Shown here piece by piece: positions 19,132-28,248 of a stretch of DNA of 64,000 nucleotides. Position numbers and translations under genes: made by a program. Under the pieces are notes generated by a model. It worked only from the letters and a program-made list of their open reading frames with translations. It was not told the origin of the DNA and did not search any database. The stretch comes from Hydrogeniiclostridium mannosilyticum. GTDB taxonomy: Bacteria > Bacillota > Clostridia > Oscillospirales > Acutalibacteraceae. How positions within the stretch are numbered: the first letter of the stretch is position 1; the number at the start of each line of letters is the position of its first letter. The stretch covers positions 186,001 through 250,000 of the forward strand of contig NZ_QLYR01000001.1 in the NCBI RefSeq assembly GCF_003268275.1. The letters are read 5' to 3'.

Positions 19132-20742
19132 TTAGTGAAGTGGTTGTGTGATTTCAAATCCGCCTATGAAACGGATGCGGATTTCTTCTTTGGAAAGTAC
19201 GGTGATTCTCTCAATGATGCGGTACACTAAGGCATCGGAGTATTCTGTCAGGTCGAGGTCCTCTGCGGAAATCAGTCCCATGACTTCTTTGGCCTTGGAT
19301 TCCATTACCTTGGAACGCTCTGCGGTGTATTCGATCCGCTTTTTCTGCTGCTTCAATTTGAGGATGGTTTCGCTGATTTGTTTCAGCTTATGGTCGATGA
19401 TGTCGTTTTCGTCAATCGCCAGAACCAGCAGCCGGTCAAATTCGGTTTCCAGTTCCTTGATTTTGTTCTCTATTACAATGGGGCTGGCTTCTTCCTTTTC
19501 TCCGGCAAGACAGTGTATCAGGGTATCCTGCAGCGCCGCTGCCATTTCTTCCTGCTGCCCCTGAACCAGCGAACAGATGGCTTCCAGTATGGCGGTGTGA
19601 AGGGCAGCTTCTTCAAGGCTGGGCGAATTCCCACAGGATTTCGGTCCGAATTCCAGCCGGTTGATGCACCGCCAGACGATTTGCTTTCTTCCGTGGATGT
19701 TCCATGTTACCCTGCGGAAGTAACAGCCGCAGTCCCCACAGACCAGCCTTTCGGATAGGGCATATTTGCTGGTAAACCTGCCACGGTTGGTTTTTGCTTT
19801 CTTGGTGTTGGCAGGCTTTTTGCTTCTTCTCCGGGCGAGTTCTTCCTGAATTTGAAAAAACATTTCTCTTGGGATGATAGCCTGATGGTTGTCTTTGATG
19901 TAGTATTGCGGGAGCTCGCCGTTATTTTTCTTTACCCTTCCTTCTAAAAAATCGGCGGTGTAGGTTTTCTGCAGCAGAACGTCGCCTGCGTATTTCTCAT
20001 TCTGGAGGATTCGCTGGATCGTCTGTGTTGTCCATTTCGGCTCTCCTGCAGGGCTTGGGATGCTTGCTTTCTCCAGTTTTTCCTTGATCCCTTTCAGGCT
20101 GTCGCCGTTCAGGAATTCCTGCGCAATCATGCGAATGGTTTGGGCGTCCTTGGGGATGATTTCAGGTTCTCCGTCCGGTCCCTTTTGAAAGGCGAAGCCG
20201 GTGTAGCGGAAGGCAAACCGTCCTTGCTTGTACCCCATGCGAATTCCTTTGGTGACGTTGCCGCTGATGGATTCGCTTTCGGCCTGTGCAAAGGAACTCA
20301 GGCAAGTCAGGATCATTTCGCTGTTCATATTCGAGGTATCGATGTTTTCTTTCTCAAATATAACGGGGATACCCCAGCTTTTGAGGATTCGGACGTGCTT
20401 GATGCAGTCGAGGGTATTCCTTGCAAATCGGGAAATGGATTTTGTCAGGATGAGGTCTATTTTCTTTTTCCTGCAGAGCTCTATCATTTCATTGAATTGA
20501 TCCCTCTTTTTGGTTCGCACCCCGGAGATCCCATCGTCTGCAAAAATTCCGGCAAGTTGCCAGCCATCGTGATGGGTGATCTTTTCGGTGTAATAGTCCA
20601 CCTGTACCTCAAAGCTGTTTTGCTGTTCTTCTTCCTCGGTGCTTACCCGGCAGTAGGCCGCAACTCTCAGCTTTCGTTTTCGCTTTCGCAAATCTCCCAG
20701 CATGGGGTTTGCCGGGATTTCCATGACTACCTTTTGTGGCAT
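19132..20742 (-). CDS. Large serine recombinase, catalytically complete (recombinase 3 of the triplet)
   Basis: 536 residues: resolvase catalytic domain with AAYCRVSTEEEE (nucleophilic Ser) and KSISRFARNTLD, then the Recombinase domain (NEKYAGDVLLQKTYT), a zinc ribbon (CGDCGCYFRR...CINR) and a C-terminal coiled coil. Such enzymes integrate and excise ICEs at att sites by serine-linked strand exchange. The ATG follows GGAG by 10 nt. It is the last gene of a minus-strand block of recombinase-like genes and lies at the element's end, as expected for an integrase. Confidence 0.95.
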   Translation of the reverse strand: MPQKVVMEIPANPMLGDLRKRKRKLRVAAYCRVSTEEEEQQNSFEVQVDYYTEKITHHDGWQLAGIFADDGISGVRTKKRDQFNEMIELCRKKKIDLILTKSISRFARNTLDCIKHVRILKSWGIPVIFEKENIDTSNMNSEMILTCLSSFAQAESESISGNVTKGIRMGYKQGRFAFRYTGFAFQKGPDGEPEIIPKDAQTIRMIAQEFLNGDSLKGIKEKLEKASIPSPAGEPKWTTQTIQRILQNEKYAGDVLLQKTYTADFLEGRVKKNNGELPQYYIKDNHQAIIPREMFFQIQEELARRRSKKPANTKKAKTNRGRFTSKYALSERLVCGDCGCYFRRVTWNIHGRKQIVWRCINRLEFGPKSCGNSPSLEEAALHTAILEAICSLVQGQQEEMAAALQDTLIHCLAGEKEEASPIVIENKIKELETEFDRLLVLAIDENDIIDHKLKQISETILKLKQQKKRIEYTAERSKVMESKAKEVMGLISAEDLDLTEYSDALVYRIIERITVLSKEEIRIRFIGGFEITQPLH

Positions 20743-20758
20743 GGGAAGTTCGCTCCTT

Positions 20759-21589
20759 TCAAACTATTTTTCCATTCAGCAGCTGAAACTTTATGGAGTC
20801 ATCCGGCTGCAGGATAACCTGCTTCACGGTCTGCTCGAAAAGTTCCCGGTTCAGTTCCTCGTCGTTGCTATGCTCCTGAAAAAGAGCCTTTATTTTGATG
20901 GTGAGGTGGTCGGATTCCTTGATGCTGCAGGTCTTATACTTTTCGGCAGCGCATTCCAAAATCAGAGGAAGCAGCCTGTCTGTATCTACTTCACGCTGAT
21001 CGAGCAGTTGATTGATTTCGTTGGTCAATCGGGCCGTCTGTATGGATAGGCTGTTGGTGGGCTGTTGATCTGGTTCCGCTATTTGTGGGCTCCGGCAAAC
21101 GACCAGCAGCTTTTCTGTAACTGCCTGTTGCAGCTCGTTGTCGGAAATGGGGCCGAAGCGGTTTTGGCAACCTTTGCAATCCCAAAATATAACAGGGTGC
21201 TTCTGGCTGTTTCGGTTCAATCGTTTCCCGCAGACTGGACAAATCATCTTCTTCTGAACAAATCGGAGATTTGAGTATGGTGTGGCTTTGCTCTTTTTTA
21301 ATTGAATGACTTTCTCTGCAAGTTCCTTGCTTATGATGGGCGGATATTGTTTTCCGTTCCAGTAGCGTTCATCCTCCAGTATCCGGGTAATCATATTCTT
21401 GTTCCAGCCATTTGAGTTTTCCCGATATGGGATTCCGCTTTGTTCTGCATATAGCGCCAATTGTTTGATAGACCAGCCCTGCAGATACTTTTGATATATT
21501 TCTGCGACAAGTTCTTTTTCAGAAGTTTTTGCTACAATCTTCCCTTGCACAATCTGATAGCCGAAAAGGAAATACCGTATTTTCTTCAT
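20759..21589 (-). CDS. Recombinase-like protein lacking the catalytic domain
   Basis: About 276 residues that match only the middle and end of a large serine recombinase: a Recombinase-type DNA-binding part (GWNKNMITRILEDERYWNGK), zinc-ribbon cysteines (CPVCGKRLNR, CKGC) and a C-terminal coiled coil. No resolvase domain or catalytic serine is present. I start at ATG 21589, with GGGAGG about 8 nt upstream, overlapping the preceding stop region. It sits between two full recombinases and probably modulates DNA binding or direction; it resembles the middle partner of triplet serine-integrase ICEs. Confidence 0.85.
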   Translation of the reverse strand: MKKIRYFLFGYQIVQGKIVAKTSEKELVAEIYQKYLQGWSIKQLALYAEQSGIPYRENSNGWNKNMITRILEDERYWNGKQYPPIISKELAEKVIQLKKSKATPYSNLRFVQKKMICPVCGKRLNRNSQKHPVIFWDCKGCQNRFGPISDNELQQAVTEKLLVVCRSPQIAEPDQQPTNSLSIQTARLTNEINQLLDQREVDTDRLLPLILECAAEKYKTCSIKESDHLTIKIKALFQEHSNDEELNRELFEQTVKQVILQPDDSIKFQLLNGKIV

Positions 21590-21593
21590 CGCT

Positions 21594-23132
21594 TCACCTC
21601 CCTTCATCGAGTACCAGCCCGTTAGTAAGGTAAAAACAAAACCTTTCGGGATAAACGACGATTTTTTGCACTATGCTTTTGAATACGGAAGGTTCAAACT
21701 CCAGCATAGGCTGGGCTTCTTCCAACAGTTCCAGCAGCAGTTTGGTGTTGTCAACGATACGGCTAACCTCGTCCGGTCCTTGAAGCTGCCGCACTTCCCG
21801 CCGTAGTTCCTCAATTTTTTGGTTGTTGCGGTTGCTTCGCTCTATAAAAATAGCAGAATCAATGCACCCCTTGGTCTGTAACCTTGTGAGCGAATGATTC
21901 TGCTTGACTAATTCAGATATTTTTTCGTTTATCGCTATGAGATCCGGCCTTTCAAATGCGGTCTTTGCTTGCAGTTCCAAAAGTTGGTTCAGCATGGCTT
22001 TCAAAATGGAATCCTTGTTGTCCAACAGCTTGTTATATACTCTTAAAAATGCCTGATAGATTTCGTCTTGGGAAATTGCTTTGTTAGGGCAGAGTTCTTT
22101 ATCTTTTAAGTGCTGATAGCAAATCCATTTTATAAACTGATTTTTCGGTTTTCGGTAGAAGGTCGAACCACACAAACCGCATTTGACAGCTTTGCTTAAT
22201 GGAAACTGCTGAATTTCGCTTTTAGGAGCATATGAGAGACTCCTTTGTTTGAGAAGTCTTTGTACTGCTTCAAAAACTTCAATAGGGATTATACCTTGAT
22301 GGGAATTTTTAATGTAATATTGAGGTAGTTCCCCATTGTTTTGCTTTCGCTGAAATGGTAGTTCCTCTGTTGTAAATCTCTTTTGGACTAATGAATCTCC
22401 GATATACTTTTCGTTTTTAAGAATGTTGAGTATTGTGACAGATCTCCAGCGTTTGGTGTCCCCATCTTTATTTCTCATCTCCATTTCAGTGAGTTCCGAC
22501 GCAATCTCAACAATTCCTTTTCCTGCAAGGTAACTATTAAAAATGTACTCGACTATGGGAACTTCCTGTGGGTTGGGGATTAAAGTTTTGTTTTTCAGAA
22601 TATATCCAATAGGGGCACTGCAGGTAATAAAATCGCCGGATTTCATCCGGCGGCGGTAGCTCCATTTGAGGTTTTTTGAGATGGAAAGGGATTCCTCCTG
22701 TGCGGCGGCTCCCAGAATACTCAGCAGCATTTCGCTGCCCATGTTCCCAGTGTCGAGGCCCTCTTTTTCAAATTCCACGGCCACGCCGAGCTGCTTCAAT
22801 TCCCGAACCGTTTGCAGGCAGTCGATGGTGTTTCTCGCAAACCGGGAAATGGATTTGACAAGGATGCGGTCGATTTTCCCGGCCCGGCAGTCGGCAAGCA
22901 GGCGCTGAAAATCATCCCGCTTGTCGGCTGTGGTGCCGGAGACCGCTTCGTCGGCGTAAAGGCCCGCGAATTCCCATTCGTCCTTAGATTGGATGTAGCC
23001 GGTGTAATAGTCCACCTGGGTGGCGAAGGAGTTCAGCTGGTCGGCTGAGTCGCTGCTCACGCGGGCGTATGCCGCCACCCGCAGCTTTTTCGCCTGTTCC
23101 GCGATGGGCTGAATGACTTTGACCTGCGGCAC
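21594..23132 (-). CDS. Large serine recombinase, catalytically complete (recombinase 1)
   Basis: 512 residues: resolvase domain with AAYARVSSDSADQ (catalytic Ser) and KSISRFARNTID, a Recombinase domain (NEKYIGDSLVQKRFTTEEL), zinc-ribbon CGLCGSTFYRK and a coiled-coil tail. It shares architecture with the recombinase at 19132 but is clearly divergent, so it is not a recent duplicate. GTG start after GGCGGAGAAG; the spacing is short. Translation is coupled to the next recombinase-like gene. Confidence 0.93.
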   Translation of the reverse strand: MPQVKVIQPIAEQAKKLRVAAYARVSSDSADQLNSFATQVDYYTGYIQSKDEWEFAGLYADEAVSGTTADKRDDFQRLLADCRAGKIDRILVKSISRFARNTIDCLQTVRELKQLGVAVEFEKEGLDTGNMGSEMLLSILGAAAQEESLSISKNLKWSYRRRMKSGDFITCSAPIGYILKNKTLIPNPQEVPIVEYIFNSYLAGKGIVEIASELTEMEMRNKDGDTKRWRSVTILNILKNEKYIGDSLVQKRFTTEELPFQRKQNNGELPQYYIKNSHQGIIPIEVFEAVQRLLKQRSLSYAPKSEIQQFPLSKAVKCGLCGSTFYRKPKNQFIKWICYQHLKDKELCPNKAISQDEIYQAFLRVYNKLLDNKDSILKAMLNQLLELQAKTAFERPDLIAINEKISELVKQNHSLTRLQTKGCIDSAIFIERSNRNNQKIEELRREVRQLQGPDEVSRIVDNTKLLLELLEEAQPMLEFEPSVFKSIVQKIVVYPERFCFYLTNGLVLDEGR

Positions 23133-23218
23133 CTTCTCCGCCCCCTTTCCGGCTGGACATCTTTTTTGTCACACCCAACATTACCACAACCCGTCCCGGA
23201 TAGCTATCACGACAACCA

Positions 23219-23398
23219 CTAAATATGGAGTTGTGAAACGCCGTACTTTTCGGCAATAGCAACATTCGCCAGCCGGCAGTTTTCCAATGTGATTTTTTTC
23301 TGTTCTAACAGCCGTTTTAATGCGGAGAATGCTGCAAAGTATTTGATTTCATTGATCACCTTTTCGCTTGGGGTTTGTAAGGTATAGGGTATGTCCAT
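23219..23398 (-). CDS. Small conserved ICE protein upstream of recombinases
   Basis: About 60 residues (MDIPYTLQTPSEKVINEIKY start, one long amphipathic helix, YGVSQLHI end). The ATG at 23398 lies just after the stop of the resolvase-like gene, whose final codons provide a GGTGA ribosome site. It has no domain I recognise. Its place between recombinase genes suggests a helper such as a directionality factor, which is inference. Confidence 0.6.
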   Translation of the reverse strand: MDIPYTLQTPSEKVINEIKYFAAFSALKRLLEQKKITLENCRLANVAIAEKYGVSQLHI

Positions 23399-23405
23399 GA
23401 TAATT

Positions 23406-23819
23406 TCACCATGGCAAAGGGAGGCCCTTTTGAGCTGCCCTCTGGAAAAAGCGGTTTTCCAGTCCCTTGATGTAAAGCTCATACCGCAGGTCGCTCTCGG
23501 TGGTGATCAGTACCGCGTCGTGATCCTGCAAAAATTCCAGTATTTGAATCAGGATGGCGGGATCGTGGCTCAGGCGGGATAGATCCCGCACAAGCACAGC
23601 GCGGACGAAGCCGCACTGCACACTCCGCATCATCTGCTTCAGGCCCATACGGGCCATGCTTCTGCCGGTGCCCATATCCTGAGAAGTACCTACAACGGTA
23701 TATTCCCGATGATTGGCTTCCTCTAAGAGATTCCGCATCTGCTGAATCAGGACGAACATCCTTTTATCGCTGCTGCGGCTGTATAACCACATGGGGCGGT
23801 CTATATAGGGAAAACTCAT
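23406..23819 (-). CDS. Resolvase-domain-only protein
   Basis: 137 residues equal to a serine-recombinase catalytic domain alone. WLYSRSSDKR keeps a serine at or near the catalytic position, and LVRDLSRLSHDPA matches the R-x-x-S-R segment. It has no DNA-binding Recombinase or zinc-ribbon part. It overlaps the upstream gene by 4 bp, so the two are translationally coupled. It may act with its neighbour or be an accessory to the large recombinases. Confidence 0.75.
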   Translation of the reverse strand: MSFPYIDRPMWLYSRSSDKRMFVLIQQMRNLLEEANHREYTVVGTSQDMGTGRSMARMGLKQMMRSVQCGFVRAVLVRDLSRLSHDPAILIQILEFLQDHDAVLITTESDLRYELYIKGLENRFFQRAAQKGLPLPW

Positions 23820-24250
23820 CTTGCGTCGCCACCTTTCTTCTTTTGGGGATACTTTAGAAGCAACGGAAGAGAATGGACGTAGTTATCTTTGGTGTGAATC
23901 TGCACTTTCAGCTTGTAGAGCTCCGATATAATGGGGAGAAATGTGCCCATTTCTCGACTAAGGTGATGAAGGCCGGGCATCATCACCACCCCTGCTTTTC
24001 CTTCACGGACAGCCGTCAGCATTTCCTGAACGCCGGGCCGTTCTATGGGAGGCAGTTGCCTGTTGGAGTCAGTTGAAATTCCGGCAACGACAAGCCCTTT
24101 TTCTTGTGCTATTTTTTTCATGGTCTCTATATTTAAATCTCTTAGCTCGGCCTGATCCTGCCTTTTGGAGCTGGTGTAGAGCCATACTTTTTGTTCTATT
24201 GACGTGGTAGCAACTCGGAAATAGGGTACCATCTTTCTGTTCTTCTCCAT
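23816..24250 (-). CDS. Resolvase-like protein with altered catalytic site
   Basis: 144 residues of resolvase-like fold. The normal Y-C-R-V-S-T motif reads YFRVATTS, so the catalytic serine position appears to be alanine. The later segment PGLHHLSREMG takes the place of the R-x-x-S-R-x-x-R helix. It is therefore unlikely to cleave DNA by itself. It is translated just ahead of, and coupled with, the second resolvase-domain protein, suggesting a heteromeric partner. Confidence 0.65.
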   Translation of the reverse strand: MEKNRKMVPYFRVATTSIEQKVWLYTSSKRQDQAELRDLNIETMKKIAQEKGLVVAGISTDSNRQLPPIERPGVQEMLTAVREGKAGVVMMPGLHHLSREMGTFLPIISELYKLKVQIHTKDNYVHSLPLLLKYPQKKKGGDAR

Positions 24251-24265
24251 CTATGGTAATCTCCT

Positions 24266-26221
24266 TTATGACATAAAATAATCCGGGCCTTTCTTTGCCC
24301 GGATGAAATCTTCTATATCTTCGATTTTTCTGGTGAGCCGAAGGTTCGGCAGGGTTTCCAGCACAGCTTGGTGATACCGCTGACCGGGGGCTGCCCGGTG
24401 GTCCAAAATGCTCACCACGCAGGTGTCAGTTTCGGTGCGGATGGCCCGCCCGAAGCCCTGCCGCAGCTTTACCTGCATATCCGGTATAACTACCGTCTTG
24501 ATGTAATCCTGCAGGGTTGGGTACTGCTCCCGTTCCGCTTCGCTGATAGGATCAGGGACAGGAAAAGGCAGCCGCACAATGATGAGCGACGACACCATAT
24601 CGCCGGGAAAATCCACACCTTCCCAACAGGAGCCCGCCGCGAACAGCACAGCATTCTGCGCCTGCTTGAACCTATGGATGACGTCCTGCGAGTGCCGCCA
24701 TACTTCCATCAAGGGAAAAGACAGCCGGTCCTTTACCTGATTGTAAACAGCACCCATGAGGGAATAGGAGGTAAAGAGCACCAGAGTGTGGCCATGAGTG
24801 GCTTCCACCAACCGGCAGATCTGCTCTGCCAAACACTTAGCTTCCTTTTCGCTGCCCATCTGCGCTCTCGGCAGGTTGTCGGGGATGTAAAGAAGGCAGT
24901 TTTCTTCATAGTTAAAGGGCGAAACCGCAATAAAATCCTCCAGCCGTTGGTTCACGGACAGCCCCATGAGCTGGCGGGTCCTGTCAAAGCTACCCCCGGC
25001 CATAAGGGTGCCGGAGGTCAGGATGGCGGGGATGTCCTTCAGCCACAGCGCCCGGCGCAGCTGCTCCGGCATTTCCCGGCTGGCGGCGCAGAGGCTGGGG
25101 CTTCCGTCTCTGTCGTACTGGATGTAGAGGATATACCTGCGGTCTCCGGTAAAAAAGAGGCCCAGTGCCTGCTCTGTTGTTCCCAGCCGGTAAAGAAGCC
25201 ATCGTGGGAGGTGTGGGGCAAGCTGTTTTTGAAGCTGCCGAAGGAGGGAAAGGCAATCCCGAAGGGCCGCTTCCCGATCCGGCGTTAAAATAAAGGCGGT
25301 ACGCTGGGCTTCTTCCAACAGTTCGCCCCGGCACATGGCACCCAATAGGGCAGTAAACTTTTCTTTCAGACGCTGGGAAGAAAGGATATATTTTTCTTTT
25401 GCCAGCAGGTCGCAGAGTTCACGGAAATCCTCCGCCGACAAACTCTGCCCGTACATTTGGCGGGCTGCGTCCGGCAGCTTGTGGGCCTCGTCGATCACCA
25501 AAGCCCGGTAATCATTGAGAAGGGGCCGCATTTCCTGCAAACGGTGGGCGGCGTCGGCCAGCAGATAGTTGTGATTGCAGATCTGGACGAAAATCTCCGC
25601 GCTTCTGGCTTCCTTCAGGTATTGATGGTACCGGCAGGCATTCCGCAAAGGGCAGGTTTTCTCGCAAACCTTGGGGACGCACACCTGCCGCCTGTCAAAC
25701 TCGCTGAGGCCGGTGACAGCGTCTAAATCATAATAGCTGCGAAGGGAGAGCAGGGCTTTCATCTGCTCCGCATTCTTTTTCTTATCTTTCACGGCTTCCA
25801 ATCGCTGGGAAAGGCGGGCGTCGCAGACAAAGCGTTCCTTGCCCTTTCGCACCATTGCCCGGATGGGCTTGGGAATAATGCGGTTTTCCAGAAAAATCCG
25901 GGATAGGAATGGGATGTATTCCCCGATGATGGCGTCCTGCAGGGCAACGCTGGAGGTGGAAACCACCACCGGCTGGGAACCGGCAGGCCCATGGGGCGCA
26001 AACTTTTTCAGTAAAATGCAGGCGGTCAGGTAGGCGTAGGTTTTGCCAATCCCGACACCCGCGTCGCATAAAGCGATATTGTTTTGGAGCAGGGTATCCA
26101 GCATGGCGTGGCAGAGGGTAATCTGTTCTTCACGCACTGCCAGCCCGTTTTGAGGCAGGAGGATTCGGAAAATCCGTTCAATCTCCCCATGGGCCTGCTC
26201 CTTTAAAGGTAGCTTGTTCAT
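24266..26221 (-). CDS. DinG/XPD-family ATP-dependent DNA helicase
   Basis: About 651 residues from ATG 26221 (AAGGAG 11 nt upstream). Walker A GVGIGKTYAYL, an Fe-S cluster cysteine set (CVPKVCEKTCPLRNAC), DEAH box VIDEAHKLPD and motif VI RQGFGRAIRTETD are visible. DinG-type enzymes unwind 5'-3' and resolve R-loops or D-loops. Homologues occur beside recombinases in many Clostridia ICEs and may help element replication or excision. The longer upstream frame lacks a ribosome site and enters the conserved non-coding spacer. Confidence 0.9.
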   Translation of the reverse strand: MNKLPLKEQAHGEIERIFRILLPQNGLAVREEQITLCHAMLDTLLQNNIALCDAGVGIGKTYAYLTACILLKKFAPHGPAGSQPVVVSTSSVALQDAIIGEYIPFLSRIFLENRIIPKPIRAMVRKGKERFVCDARLSQRLEAVKDKKKNAEQMKALLSLRSYYDLDAVTGLSEFDRRQVCVPKVCEKTCPLRNACRYHQYLKEARSAEIFVQICNHNYLLADAAHRLQEMRPLLNDYRALVIDEAHKLPDAARQMYGQSLSAEDFRELCDLLAKEKYILSSQRLKEKFTALLGAMCRGELLEEAQRTAFILTPDREAALRDCLSLLRQLQKQLAPHLPRWLLYRLGTTEQALGLFFTGDRRYILYIQYDRDGSPSLCAASREMPEQLRRALWLKDIPAILTSGTLMAGGSFDRTRQLMGLSVNQRLEDFIAVSPFNYEENCLLYIPDNLPRAQMGSEKEAKCLAEQICRLVEATHGHTLVLFTSYSLMGAVYNQVKDRLSFPLMEVWRHSQDVIHRFKQAQNAVLFAAGSCWEGVDFPGDMVSSLIIVRLPFPVPDPISEAEREQYPTLQDYIKTVVIPDMQVKLRQGFGRAIRTETDTCVVSILDHRAAPGQRYHQAVLETLPNLRLTRKIEDIEDFIRAKKGPDYFMS

Positions 26222-26756
26222 TTCGGCACATTCTCCTTGGTGCGTTGGCGGCAAACTGATGCGGCGCAGAAAACCTGCGCCGCACGGATTCGCCGTCAAC
26301 GGCAATCTGAATAAAATAAAAAGGTTGATTTTGATGTGCCGTATTTGCAGCTCGCCCCCCGGCAACCTTGGGAACCATGCGGGCAGGCTTGCAGCCTACA
26401 AGCCGTTCACTGGCTCTCCAAAGGTCTTGCTGATTACAACCCAAGGTCGGCCAACCCATCTGACGTGTGGGCAAAACGATAGCGCGTATCATAATCCCCC
26501 GCCCAAGGTCATGGCGAAAAGGGCAACTACCCCCTCTTTCCGGTCAAAATGCATCGCTCGAAACCAAGAGCAACAGCCGCCGTCCCATAAAAGGGAGGCA
26601 GCTCTTGCTTTGGTTCGTCATGGCGCTTTTTCCTGTGTCGCTCGCTCAGGCAGGAACGTACCCGCATGGCTGGTATTCATTTTTCAAGCTACAAGGCGAA
26701 CGTTTCTTTTTCCCCGTTCGCCCTATAGCCCAGGAAAAAGGCCGGAATCTTTCCGC
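26222..26756. other. Structured ICE spacer, candidate oriT or regulatory RNA
   Basis: 535 bp without a convincing gene. It is G/C-rich and has an imperfect long hairpin (AACCAAGAGCAACAGC around 26570 with a matching arm GAGGCAGCTCTTGCTTTGGTT around 26600-26620, shown here in parts). Overlapping frames on the plus strand lack ribosome sites. Such a spacer between the sigma-like gene and the helicase could hold an origin of transfer or a structured RNA; this is inference. Confidence 0.4.
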
Positions 26757-27182
26757 TTATAAAAATTTTTTTAATTTTTTCTTGAGCTTGAAAATTCGCA
26801 GATCAATGGCGTTTACAGAAAGGCCAGTTTTCTCTGAGATTTCCTTGCTGCCATATCCGTCCATCTTCATGAAGAGAATTTCGAGGGTGAGCTTGTCCAC
26901 ATTATGTAATAACGAAAAAAGCTCTATATCCTCGATGCTGTCCAGCAGGGATTCCGTATCTTCTACGGGCAGCTCCAGATCCTGCGCGGAAATGAGGTCT
27001 ATATAGGGAGACCATTCCACCTGTCGCTGCAGGTACTGGCGCTCTTTGTTGAACTGCGCCCAATCGTATGTATGAAGGCGTTGGATGGTTTCCTCATCCA
27101 CGCCAAGTTCTCTGAGTTTCTTTTCTTCTGTTTCTTTCCAGCGAAGCCATTCTCTCTCCGCTTTGGCTTTGTTGTAAGCCAC
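26757..27182 (-). CDS. Sigma-70 region 4-like protein
   Basis: 141 residues. The last third has the region 4 helix-turn-helix: LTLEILFMKMDGYGSKEISEK, then TGLSVNAIDLRIFKLKKKLK. The first half is charged and helical (KAEREWLRWKETEEKKLREL). GTG start with GGAGG 8 nt upstream. ICEs of this group carry such a sigma-like factor near the recombinase module; it probably directs or tunes expression of element genes. A region 2 domain is not evident, so it may act as a co-factor rather than a full sigma. Confidence 0.8.
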   Translation of the reverse strand: MAYNKAKAEREWLRWKETEEKKLRELGVDEETIQRLHTYDWAQFNKERQYLQRQVEWSPYIDLISAQDLELPVEDTESLLDSIEDIELFSLLHNVDKLTLEILFMKMDGYGSKEISEKTGLSVNAIDLRIFKLKKKLKKFL

Positions 27183-27542
27183 GGCTGTTTCCTCCGATCA
27201 ATCTGAAATTTTGAAAAATTCAGATTGCCGGGGGCGGCGGCCTGCCGCTATGAGTTCTTAGCCATGACCTCCTTTTGCAGAAATAAAAAAAGCGCACCCG
27301 CCCAAAGGCGACCGCGCATAGTAAGGCTATTTCATGAGGATTATCCCAGCAAGAAAGGGCTGCAACTTCATTTGATGTTGCAGCCCTTTTTGTATGCGGT
27401 GAACACTGCCGCATTCCGCCATCCCCTCAGTTGGGGGATGCGTGCCTGTTTATTCCTTCTTCCTCCCCATTTGTTCAGATGGAGAAAGTATAGAAAATGA
27501 AGCGGCTATTTTAGCAGAAATTTTCCGGAAGAAATCCGGAAG
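27183..27542. other. Spacer between the sigma-like gene and the cargo
   Basis: No gene is supported. It contains the upstream region of the sigma-like gene and one strong hairpin listed separately. Confidence 0.45.
27354..27394 (+). terminator. Strong hairpin at the conjugation/cargo border
   Basis: A perfect 13-bp stem AAAGGGCTGCAAC (27354-27366) with GTTGCAGCCCTTT (27377-27389) is followed by T5 on the plus strand. No plus-strand gene ends here, so it may insulate minus-strand genes or be a relic. Confidence 0.65.
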
Positions 27543-27893
27543 TCATTCGACATTGTTTTTCAAAATATACCCCTTTCCTCTGGGCGTATCTATGCTGACG
27601 ATTTGGCAGGACACAGCAGGGTTTGACTTTACATGGATTTTTTCCTGCAAGCCCAGCACACAGGCGATCACTTCTTCTTCGCCGTGTTCCGAATCCGGAT
27701 GAGGCCAGAGGGCATTGTGCAAAAAATCGCGGGGCAGCGCTTCTTCTGCATGAGAGGCAAGCAGCCACAGGATATCAAATTCTCTTTGGCTCAAAGGAAT
27801 GGTATTTCCGCTTATACTGGCTTCTCGTTTAGGACGATCAATTCGGAGCGAACCGAATTCAAAAACCATGTCCGGATGTTTTGTTTTTGCCAT
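27543..27893 (-). CDS. Orphan OmpR/PhoB-type winged-helix regulator
   Basis: 116 residues equal to the C-terminal DNA-binding domain of an OmpR-family response regulator: PLSQREFDILWLLASHAEEA, recognition region, then TPRGKGYILKN wing. There is no receiver domain, so phosphorylation control is absent. It is divergent from the XRE gene at 28.2 kb across an operator-rich spacer. A second orphan winged-helix protein ends the cargo at 47.6 kb, so such regulators bracket the cargo. Confidence 0.78.
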   Translation of the reverse strand: MAKTKHPDMVFEFGSLRIDRPKREASISGNTIPLSQREFDILWLLASHAEEALPRDFLHNALWPHPDSEHGEEEVIACVLGLQEKIHVKSNPAVSCQIVSIDTPRGKGYILKNNVE

Positions 27894-28227
27894 ATGTAAG
27901 GACTCCCTTTCTTTTTTATCTCATCCCGTTTTATACAGAATTTATTTTACCGTATGGAGAGCGACGGGGTAAGCGGAAATATCTGGATTCTATAAAATAC
28001 TGCAGTATACTCCAACAGAGCTTATAAGAACAGTTTTTGAGGCTCTGCTGCCGGTCAAACCACGTCTTTTTGCTTCAAATCGGGTCTTTTATTCGTAAAA
28101 CAGCAAATTTAGCGCGAAAGCGTTTAGCAAATCGCTAAATACTTTTATTATATACTTGCCGATATGCGAAGGTCAACAGGTTAAAATATAGCTATACACG
28201 AAGTCAAAAAAGAAACGGGGTGATGGG
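27894..28227. promoter_or_regulatory. Divergent regulatory spacer with TTTAGC-N5-GCTAAA operator
   Basis: The spacer between the divergent winged-helix and XRE genes has TTTAGC (28123-28128), 5 bp, GCTAAA (28134-28139), a perfect inverted repeat of XRE-operator form. A further TTTAGCG half-site lies at 28108-28114 and a TATACT-like -10 near 28150. Autoregulation by the XRE protein is inferred. Confidence 0.5.
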
Positions 28228-28248
28228 ATATTTGATTTTGGGAGCCAT

